Shown: one piece after another, positions 1-5,011 of the stretch
How positions within the stretch are numbered: position 1 is the first letter of the stretch
How the letters are laid out: each line of letters opens with the position of its first letter
Source: Verrucomicrobiota bacterium
Lineage (GTDB): Bacteria > Verrucomicrobiota > Verrucomicrobiia > Limisphaerales > JADLHS01
Assembly (NCBI GenBank): GCA_004297495.1
Contig: SCTL01000188.1
Location: forward strand, 1 to 5,011
Direction of reading: 5' to 3'
DNA length: 5,011 nt
The notes under the pieces: model-generated
Database searches by the model: none
Told to the model about the DNA's origin: nothing
The model's input: only the letters and a program-made list of their open reading frames with translations
Translations under genes and position numbers: made by a program

Positions 1-605
1 GTCTCGGGCGCGAAGGTCCAGTCGTCGTAGGCGCTGACGGTCCAGCCGGAGTTGCGAAGCAGGTCGCGCAAGGCCGTGGCTTCCATCGGATGCACGATCT
101 CGGCGGGGCGCAGCCGCTCCAGTTCCGTGAGCAACGCGGCGTCGGTCTCGACTTCGGTCGTCATGAAATCGCCGGTGGTCAAATCCACCAGCGCGAGGCC
201 GAAGTTTTTTCCTGTTTGGCAGACGGCGGCGAGGAAGTTGTTTTTCTCGGCGACCAGCATCCGCTCATCGAAGTGCGTGCCGGGCGAAAGAATTTGTGTG
301 ACCTCGCGATTGACGAGTTTGCCGGGCTTCGCGTCTTCGGTCTGGTCGCAGATGGCGACCTTGCGCCCGGCCCTGAGGATACGAGCAATGTATCCGTTGG
401 CGGCGTGATGCGGCAGACCGCACATCGGAACACCGTTGCGCGCAGTGAGCGAAAGGTTCAGCAATTGAGAGCCAGCCTGCGCATCCTCGAAAAACATCTC
501 ATAGAAATCGCCGAGCCGAAACAACAGGAGCGCGTCTTTGGGCAGTTCGCCTTTGATGCGGCGATACTGCGCCATCATGGGAGTGAGTTGCGCTTCGGCG
601 GACAT
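1..605 (-). CDS. mutS: DNA mismatch repair protein MutS, N-terminal part (runs off the left edge)
   Basis: MutS binds mismatches and small loops in newly replicated DNA and, as an ATPase dimer, recruits MutL. Only the first 201 codons are present; the start is the ATG at 605-603. The protein begins MSAEAQLTPMMAQYRRIKGE and continues to RLGDFYEMFFEDA, which contains the F-x-E mismatch wedge (F34, E36), the defining motif of MutS domain I. Further MutS-like features are the CGLPHHAANGYIARILRAG segment, the DQTEDAKPGKLVNREVTQI segment, and the start of the connector domain (NNFLAAVCQTGKNFGLALVDLTTGDF). The clamp, lever and ATPase domains would lie beyond the window. I see no clear Shine-Dalgarno sequence upstream of this ATG, but the distance from the start to the wedge fits MutS well. 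The gene is transcribed away from its right-hand neighbour and has no evident functional link to it. The MutS call is very secure; the start is probable. Confidence 0.96.
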   Translation of the reverse strand, partial: MSAEAQLTPMMAQYRRIKGELPKDALLLFRLGDFYEMFFEDAQAGSQLLNLSLTARNGVPMCGLPHHAANGYIARILRAGRKVAICDQTEDAKPGKLVNREVTQILSPGTHFDERMLVAEKNNFLAAVCQTGKNFGLALVDLTTGDFMTTEVETDAALLTELERLRPAEIVHPMEATALRDLLRNSGWTVSAYDDWTFAPE

Positions 606-703
606 GCGGCGGAAACTTAGTCGGGCGCGCCGCGAACGTCGAAACGAATTTTCCGTCCGGCGCGGCTTGCATCGGTCCGCGGCGGCAAATAATCTCGCTC
701 ACC
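606..703. other. Divergent spacer between mutS and the amidohydrolase gene
   Basis: This 98-bp gap must hold the 5' signals of both divergent genes, unless their promoters lie inside the neighbouring coding sequence. The only promoter-like pattern for the plus-strand gene is TTGCAT (667-672) followed after 15 bp by AATAAT (688-693). The spacing is short and the -35 box poor, so I do not call it. No good Shine-Dalgarno sequence precedes either start codon. I see no repeat, RNA gene or operator-like palindrome. Confidence 0.6.
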
Positions 704-3685
704 ATGAACCAGATGAAGCGCCTCCTCCGGATTCTCCTGGCCACCGCCTGCCTGGGATCGCTGTCGGGACGTGTTGCCGCAAAGGATTTTCTTCCGCCCG
801 GATTTCGTCCGATGCCGCCCGGCGTCCACGCGCTGGTCGGCGGCAAGGTTGTGACCAAACCCGGCGAAACGCTCGACGGGGCGACGATTGTGATTCGCGA
901 TGGTTACATCGAAGCCGTCGGTGCGAACGTCACGCCGCCTGCTGATGCGCGCGTTTGGGATGCGAAAGGGTTGACGATTTACGCCGGGTTCATCGAGCCG
1001 TATCTCACGCTCGGTTCGAGCAACGCGCCGGTTTCCACTACCGACACCCAACCGATCAACTCTTCGACGCTCGCCTCCGGCGGCGTGAATTTTTTCGGCG
1101 CGCCGGGACAGAAGACGGACATCGGCCAGCGCGGGCCGGGCTATGGCGTGGCGAAAGTTTCGCCGGAGTTTCGTGCGGTGCGCGGTTATTCGCCGGACAA
1201 GAAGACGCTTGAGCCGTTGCGCGAACTGGGTTTCACCACGGCGGCCATCGCGCCGATACGCGGGATCGTGCGCGGCACGAGCGCGCTGATTTTGCTGGCC
1301 GAGGCCGACCCGAACGAACTCGTCGTGAAGCCGGATGTGTTTCAGCACGTCGCCTTCGAGACGCAGGATGATGATGGAGACAAGGCTTATCCAAGCTCAC
1401 TCATGGGCGCGATTGCGACGGTGCGGCAAAGTTTCTTCGACGCGCAACACTACGCGCTCGATCAGGCGGACTGGCTGAAGAATCCGCAGGGTCGTCCGCG
1501 TCCCGAGTTTGATCCGTCACTCGAAGCGCTCGCGGCGGCGGCCGATGGCAAACAGCGCGTGTTGTTCGAGCCGGGCAGCGCGCTGATGGTGGACCGCGCG
1601 GCGCGGGTGGCGCGCGAGTTGAAACTGGATTTCGCCATCGTGTCGTCCGGACAGGAATGGCGTCGGCCTGACCTAGTGGCACAGGCTTCCAGCCTGTCTG
1701 GACCGACGAACCAGGCAGGCAGGATGCCTGCCCCACTCACCTTCATCGTGCCCCTGAATTTTCCGAAGCTGCCGAAGTGGCCAAGCGAGGACGATTGGGA
1801 GCAGGCCACGCTCGATCAATTGCGCGCGTGGGATTGGGCGGCGGAAAACGCGGCGGTGTTGCGGCAGCAGAAAGCCGAGGTCGCACTCACGACTTACGGC
1901 TTGGGTGACAAAAAGGAGTTCCGCAAAAATCTTCGGCTTGCTTTGGATCGCGGGTTGTCCGAGGACGACGCGCTCGCGGCACTCACGACCGTGCCAGCGA
2001 AACTTTGCGGCGTGGAGAAGCAACTCGGCACGATTGAGCCGGGCAAGATCGCGAACCTGACCATTGTGGACGGCAAGGGCTACTTCGATCCCGAGGCGAA
2101 AGTGCGCGAGGTGTGGATTGACGGGCGTAATTACCACGCGCAGTCGGCGAAGGAGGCGAAGAAGGACGAGTCGAAGGAGAACGGCGACAAGGAAGCGAAG
2201 GCGAAGGCAGAAAAGGAAAAGAAGGAAGCGGAGTTGAAGGAGCTTCAGAAGAAACGCGTGGCGCGTTCGCCGCTGGAAGGGCGCGGGCCAGCCAAGCTCG
2301 AATTCCCTGATCGAATCGCGGTGGTTGGCGCAACTGTTTGGACCTGCGCGGGAGAGGGAGTGTTGGAGGGGGCAAGCCTGTATGTGACGAATGGGAGAAT
2401 TCATCGGGTCGGAAGAATCGCACACAGTTTTCCCGCTAGCACCGAGATCGGTGGCACAAATCTCCACATCACTCCCGGCCTGATTGATTGCCACAGCCAC
2501 ACAGCGATTCTCGGGTTGGTGAACGAATCTTCGTTGCCCTCGACCGCCATGTGCCGCATCGGCGACGTGGTGAATTCGGAAACCAAAAATCTTTACGAAC
2601 AACTCGGCGATGGATTGACCACGGCGAATTTGCTCCACGGCTCGGCGAATCCAATTGGCGGACAGAACCAGGTCATCAAGTTGCGCGACGGCGCGAGTCC
2701 GGAGGAGTTGAAGTTCGCGGACGCGCCGCCGGGCATCAAGTTCGCGCTCGGCGAAAACGTGAAGCAATCCAACTGGGGCGACAAGTTCACCACGCGCTTC
2801 CCGCAGACGCGCATGGGCGTGCCGGCGTTCCACGCGAATCGCTTCACGGCGGCGCAGCAGTATCTAGTGGCGCAGGCTTCCAGCCTGCGCGCCGCGCAGA
2901 CAAACCAAACAGGCAGGATGCCTGTTCCACTACGCCGCAATCTCGAACTCGAAGCCATCGGCGAAATCATCGAGGGCAAGCGGCTCATCCATTGCCACAG
3001 TTATCGGCAGGATGAAATCCTCGCGTTCCTGCGCACGATGGAAAGCTTCGGCGTGAAGGTCGCCACGCTCCAGCACGTGCTCGAGGGCTACAAAGTCGCG
3101 GATGAAATCGCGGCGCACGGCGCGGGTGGGTCGTGCTTCGCGGATTGGTGGGCCTACAAGTTCGAGGTCTATGACGCGATTCCGTACGCCGGCTCGATCA
3201 TGCGCGAGCGCGGCGTGACGGTGTCGTTCAACTCCGATTCGTCCGATCTCGCGCGCCGGCTGAACACCGAAGCGGCCAAGTCGGTGAAGTTCGGCGGCAC
3301 ACCGGAGGTCGAGGCGCTGAAGTTCGTGACGATCAATCCGGCGAAGCAACTGCACATTGATGCGCGCGTCGGCTCGCTCGAACCGGGCAAGGACGCGGAC
3401 TTCGTGATCTGGTCCGGCAACCCGCTCGATTCGCGCAGCGTGGTTTTGCAGACGTGGATTGATGGGAAAAAATATTTTGATCGCTCGCTCGCGGAACAAC
3501 GCGCCGCGTCGCTGGCCAAGGAACGCGAAGAACTTATCGCCAAGGCGAAGAAGCTCGCGAAACTCGGCGGCGGGGGTGGAGGCGATGGGGGCGGCGGCGG
3601 AGACGGCTCATTCTTCCGCGTGGCGTTGGAACATCAATACGACGGCGTGGAACGCGGCTGTCTTGATGAAGGAGGTGGGCGATGA
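704..3685 (+). CDS. Secreted two-domain amidohydrolase family protein
   Basis: A 993-aa exported protein of the amidohydrolase superfamily (metal-dependent hydrolases of amide or other bonds, often imidazolonepropionase- or dihydroorotase-like). Substrate unknown. A signal peptide is visible (MNQMKRLLRILLATAC..., likely cleaved near VAA, residues 24-26); ATG 713 (M4) is an alternative start. The N-terminal half (about 40-475) keeps the small beta-domain motif (GGKVVT...GATIVIRDGYIEAVG) and an ending TTVPAKLCGVEKQLGTIEPG, but its metal site is lost: AGFIEPYLT (94-102) replaces PGLIDxHxH. A Lys/Glu-rich linker (about 480-521) follows. The C-terminal half (about 532-920) looks catalytic: PGLIDCHSH (H597, H599), LIHCHSYRQDE (H763/H765), LQHVLEG (H791), FNSDSSD (D845), then NPAKQL and GSLEPGKDADFVIWSG. 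The tail is Gly-rich (955-968). Two palindromic repeats are embedded in frame at residues 324-345 and 721-743. The stop overlaps the start of the next, paralogous gene (ATGA). The family and domain reading are secure; the activity is inferred. Confidence 0.93.
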   Translation: MNQMKRLLRILLATACLGSLSGRVAAKDFLPPGFRPMPPGVHALVGGKVVTKPGETLDGATIVIRDGYIEAVGANVTPPADARVWDAKGLTIYAGFIEPYLTLGSSNAPVSTTDTQPINSSTLASGGVNFFGAPGQKTDIGQRGPGYGVAKVSPEFRAVRGYSPDKKTLEPLRELGFTTAAIAPIRGIVRGTSALILLAEADPNELVVKPDVFQHVAFETQDDDGDKAYPSSLMGAIATVRQSFFDAQHYALDQADWLKNPQGRPRPEFDPSLEALAAAADGKQRVLFEPGSALMVDRAARVARELKLDFAIVSSGQEWRRPDLVAQASSLSGPTNQAGRMPAPLTFIVPLNFPKLPKWPSEDDWEQATLDQLRAWDWAAENAAVLRQQKAEVALTTYGLGDKKEFRKNLRLALDRGLSEDDALAALTTVPAKLCGVEKQLGTIEPGKIANLTIVDGKGYFDPEAKVREVWIDGRNYHAQSAKEAKKDESKENGDKEAKAKAEKEKKEAELKELQKKRVARSPLEGRGPAKLEFPDRIAVVGATVWTCAGEGVLEGASLYVTNGRIHRVGRIAHSFPASTEIGGTNLHITPGLIDCHSHTAILGLVNESSLPSTAMCRIGDVVNSETKNLYEQLGDGLTTANLLHGSANPIGGQNQVIKLRDGASPEELKFADAPPGIKFALGENVKQSNWGDKFTTRFPQTRMGVPAFHANRFTAAQQYLVAQASSLRAAQTNQTGRMPVPLRRNLELEAIGEIIEGKRLIHCHSYRQDEILAFLRTMESFGVKVATLQHVLEGYKVADEIAAHGAGGSCFADWWAYKFEVYDAIPYAGSIMRERGVTVSFNSDSSDLARRLNTEAAKSVKFGGTPEVEALKFVTINPAKQLHIDARVGSLEPGKDADFVIWSGNPLDSRSVVLQTWIDGKKYFDRSLAEQRAASLAKEREELIAKAKKLAKLGGGGGGDGGGGGDGSFFRVALEHQYDGVERGCLDEGGGR
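1673..1738 (+). repeat. Palindromic two-hairpin repeat, copy 1, in frame within a CDS
   Basis: This 66-bp element is translated as residues 324-345 (LVAQASSL...QAGRMPAPL) of the amidohydrolase-like protein. It consists of short terminal inverted repeats (AGTGG at 1675-1679, CCACT at 1733-1737) enclosing two hairpins. Hairpin 1 is ACAGGCT-TCC-AGCCTGT (1681-1697). Hairpin 2 is GGCAGGCA-GGA-TGCCTGCC (1714-1732). The two halves are roughly reverse complements of each other, so the whole unit is a quasi-palindrome. A second copy lies at 2864-2932. It sits between WRRPD and TFIVPLNFP, probably a surface loop of the degenerate barrel. I recall closely similar peptides and DNA as dispersed repeats in Verrucomicrobiota genomes, but that is from memory. 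No transposase is encoded nearby. Confidence 0.85.
2864..2932 (+). repeat. Palindromic two-hairpin repeat, copy 2, in frame within a CDS
   Basis: This 69-bp copy is translated in the same orientation and codon phase as copy 1, giving residues 721-743 (LVAQASSLRAAQ...TGRMPVPL). Its terminal inverted repeat is TAGTGG (2865-2870) with CCACTA (2927-2932). Hairpin 1 has a 9-bp stem, GCGCAGGCT-TCC-AGCCTGCGC (2870-2890). Hairpin 2 has an 8-bp stem, AACAGGCA-GGA-TGCCTGTT (2908-2926). It lies between FTAAQQY and RRNLELEAIGEI, about 20 residues before the H763/H765 metal-site segment. In the relatives I remember, this place is a variable charged linker, so the repeat may have lengthened or partly replaced it (inference). 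Confidence 0.87.
3669..3676 (+). promoter_or_regulatory. Strong Shine-Dalgarno site for the coupled downstream start
   Basis: AAGGAGGT lies five bases before the ATG at 3682, inside the last codons of the upstream gene. That ATG overlaps the upstream TGA stop as ATGA. This is the usual arrangement for translational coupling. It is the best ribosome-binding site in the window and the main reason for placing the second gene's start at 3682 rather than at 4000. Confidence 0.8.
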
Positions 3686-5011
3686 AATTTACGATTTACG
3701 ATTTACGATTTACGAATCGAGTGTCGGTGTTGGACGCGGCGTGTTCACAAAAGCCGACTGGATGGTTTGACGCCCGCCCTCACCCCGGCCCTCTCCCCCA
3801 GGAGAGGGAGAATCGTTCGACGCTGCTGGTTGAATTCGGAGCGCGGATTCTTTCGACGCGTCTCACTGCGCACAACCAACGATCGGCGATTGCAAAGCGG
3901 ACTAACAAACTTTCCCGCACCGCGTCATCGCCCTCCCTCTCCCCGGGGGAGAGGGCTGGGGTGAGGGCGAGCGTAACACAAACATTGCCAAGCGCGCCCA
4001 TGGCTACGCTGGCGATCTTGCTTTTGATCTGTTCACTCGCTAGCGCGGAAACTCTTTTGCTCACCGGCGCAACGGTCCACACGGTTTCCGGCGCGACCAT
4101 GGCGCAAGGAGACGTGCTCATTCAGGACGGGAAAATCAAAGGCATCTATGACGCGAGCCAGCCAACGACCCGCGCACCGATTCCGGCGGACGCCAAGAAG
4201 ATTGATCTGAAAGGCCAGCATCTTTATCCCGGCATGATCGCGCTGGACACGGACATGGGCCTGAACGAGATCGGCGCGATCCGCGCGACGCGCGACGGCG
4301 GCGAGGTCGGCGAATACACGCCCGAGGTGCAATCGTGGCTGGCGGTGAATCCGGATTCCGAGTTGCTGCCGGTGGCGCGCGCGAACGGCGTGGCGTATTT
4401 CGAGCCGACGCCGCGCGGCGCAGTCGTGGCCGGACAATCCGGACTCGTCGCGCTCGACGGCTGGACGACGGAGCAGATGGTTTACAAACGGCAGATCGGC
4501 TTGCACGTTTACTGGCCCGCGATGCAACTCGACACGACGCCGAAGGAGCGCGCGAAGGACAAGGAGAAATGGAAATCGCTCGACGAGCAGGCCAAGGAGC
4601 GGCGGGAGAAAATCAAAGCGCTGGAGGATTTCTTCGAGGAGGCCGCGGCGTACGCGAAGGCGAAAGGTTCGGCGGAGAAAACCAAACCGTTTCAGCTCGT
4701 CCCGGCGTGGGAAGCGATGCTGCCTTACGTGAATGGCGATTTGCCCATCGTGATCCACGCCGACGAGAAGCGGCAGATTCAATCCGCAGTGAAGTGGGCG
4801 GTGACGAATCATCGCAAAATCATTTTGGCCGGCGCGCTGGACGCGTGGCGCGCGCCCGAGTTGCTCGCGACGAATCAGATTCCGGTGATCTATCGCCACG
4901 TCTTCACGCAGCCGACGCGGGATTCGGACGCTTACGACGCGCAGTTTCACGGACCGGAAGTCTTGCGCAAAGCGGGCGTGAAGGTCGTGTTCGGCCTGAG
5001 TTCGAGATCGG
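3682..5011 (+). CDS. Secreted amidohydrolase-like protein, paralogue of the upstream gene, with repeat-derived N-terminal extension (runs off the right edge)
   Basis: The frame is open from the ATG at 3682 to the right edge (443 codons). The recognisable protein begins at the ATG at 4000: a hydrophobic signal core (MATLAILLLICSLASA, cleavage likely before ETLLL), then the amidohydrolase small-domain motif (GATVHTV...GDVLIQDGKIKGIYD). The usual PGLIDxHxH site reads PGMIALDTD (4228-4254), so both metal-binding histidines are aspartates. Then come LNEIGAIRATRD, a Lys/Glu-rich helical stretch (about 4534-4690) and IVIHADEK (His codon 4756). It resembles the degenerate N-terminal half of its neighbour and may be a non-catalytic or altered member of the family. 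The 106 residues between 3682 and 4000 come from a 7-bp tandem repeat and an inverted-repeat element. I chose 3682 for its ATGA overlap and strong Shine-Dalgarno site. GTG 3961, TTG 3985 and ATG 4000 are in-frame alternatives. Family reading good; start uncertain. Confidence 0.85.
   Translation, partial: MKFTIYDLRFTNRVSVLDAACSQKPTGWFDARPHPGPLPQERENRSTLLVEFGARILSTRLTAHNQRSAIAKRTNKLSRTASSPSLSPGERAGVRASVTQTLPSAPMATLAILLLICSLASAETLLLTGATVHTVSGATMAQGDVLIQDGKIKGIYDASQPTTRAPIPADAKKIDLKGQHLYPGMIALDTDMGLNEIGAIRATRDGGEVGEYTPEVQSWLAVNPDSELLPVARANGVAYFEPTPRGAVVAGQSGLVALDGWTTEQMVYKRQIGLHVYWPAMQLDTTPKERAKDKEKWKSLDEQAKERREKIKALEDFFEEAAAYAKAKGSAEKTKPFQLVPAWEAMLPYVNGDLPIVIHADEKRQIQSAVKWAVTNHRKIILAGALDAWRAPELLATNQIPVIYRHVFTQPTRDSDAYDAQFHGPEVLRKAGVKVVFGLSSRS
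3687..3714 (+). repeat. Tandem repeat, four perfect copies of ATTTACG
   Basis: Four uninterrupted 7-bp units start two codons after the ATG at 3682 and are read as FTIYDLRFT in the downstream gene's frame. Seven is not a multiple of three, so gain or loss of one unit would shift the frame entered from that ATG. The AT-rich unit contrasts with the GC-rich surroundings. I recall this unit as a common dispersed repeat next to genes in Verrucomicrobiota-like genomes (memory, unchecked). Confidence 0.9.
3770..3974. repeat. Inverted-repeat element of about 205 bp, MITE-like
   Basis: The left arm (3770-3810) and right arm (3933-3974) are near-perfect reverse complements over about 41 bases. They differ at two positions plus a small change at the arm's centre. 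They flank about 122 bp that I cannot identify. Each arm is itself a hairpin: CCCTCTCC-CCCA-GGAGAGGG on the left, and CCCTCTCCCC-G-GGGGAGAGGG on the right. In the downstream gene's frame the arms read HPGPLPQERE and SLSPGERAGVRAS, peptides I recall from many Verrucomicrobiota and Planctomycetes proteomes. No transposase is present and I see no clear target-site duplication. No T-tract follows either hairpin, so it is not an obvious terminator. In the mRNA the arms could pair into a long stem upstream of the signal-peptide coding region. Confidence 0.85.
3945..3963 (+). promoter_or_regulatory. Possible internal restart: SD-like purine tract and GTG codon
   Basis: The right arm of the inverted repeat supplies a purine-rich tract (GGGGGAGAGGG, 3945-3955) five bases before an in-frame GTG at 3961. 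Starting there would give MRASVTQTLPSAPMATLAIL..., restoring one basic residue ahead of the hydrophobic signal core. Reinitiation or de novo initiation here would bypass most of the repeat-derived extension. This rests on sequence appearance only. Confidence 0.3.

Noticed and set aside
667..693. Promoter-like TTGCAT and AATAAT for the plus-strand gene
   Set aside because: The -35 box matches only half the consensus, the spacing is 15 bp, and transcription would start within a few bases of the start codon. Too weak to call.
740..751. Lipobox (ATAC, Cys16) in the signal peptide of the amidohydrolase
   Set aside because: The -3 position is Ala rather than Leu, Val or Ile, and a normal signal peptidase I site (VAA) follows at residues 24-26.
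1673..2833. Long minus-strand open frame of 386 codons opposite the amidohydrolase gene
   Set aside because: It is rich in Arg and Leu, as expected for the antisense of GC-rich coding DNA, shows no recognisable domain, and the plus strand carries clear amidohydrolase motifs.
3687..3714. CRISPR-like array
   Set aside because: Units are 7 bp, directly adjacent and without spacers. This is a simple tandem repeat.
3459..3770. Plus-strand reading frame overlapping the end of the amidohydrolase gene (contains WNAAVLMKEVGDE)
   Set aside because: It lies almost wholly inside a well-supported gene, has no start signal of its own, and its last third is translated tandem repeat. Treated as a shadow frame.
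3790..3809. GC-rich hairpin as a rho-independent terminator between the two genes
   Set aside because: No T-tract follows on either strand. The hairpin is one arm of the inverted-repeat element, and the genes look translationally coupled.

Overview
GC-rich bacterial DNA, most likely from a Verrucomicrobiota-type genome (Pedosphaera/Limisphaerales-like) or a related PVC lineage. This placement is inference. It rests on three families of short dispersed repeats that I recall as typical of such genomes (palindromes read as AQASSL...GRMPVP, inverted repeats read as HPGPLPQERE...SLSPGERAGVRAS, and ATTTACG tandems), and on the large secreted amidohydrolase-like proteins. No database search was possible.

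Layout: the left edge (1-605, minus strand) holds the first 201 codons of mutS. A 98-bp divergent spacer follows. Then comes a plus-strand pair of secreted amidohydrolase-superfamily genes. The first (704-3685, 993 aa) fuses a degenerate N-terminal amidohydrolase-like half to a C-terminal half that keeps its metal-site residues, joined by a Lys/Glu-rich linker and ending in a Gly-rich tail. The second (3682 to beyond the right edge) is a paralogue that also lacks the HxH metal motif. The two genes overlap by ATGA, with a strong Shine-Dalgarno sequence placed for translational coupling, so they probably form an operon whose products work together outside the cytoplasm. Their substrate is unknown.

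The unusual part is the repeats inside these genes. Two copies of a 66-69 bp two-hairpin palindrome sit in frame within the first gene, at residues 324-345 and 721-743. Their stems carry compensatory base-pair differences, and their cores contain no stop codon in any of the six frames. A 4 x 7-bp tandem repeat and a roughly 205-bp inverted-repeat element lie between the coupled start codon (3682) and the signal-peptide core (from 4000) of the second gene, yet the reading frame stays open throughout. The window therefore shows small mobile repeats that colonise protein-coding sequence without breaking it, comparable in principle to Rickettsia palindromic elements. It also offers a possible frame-shifting switch at the start of the second gene.
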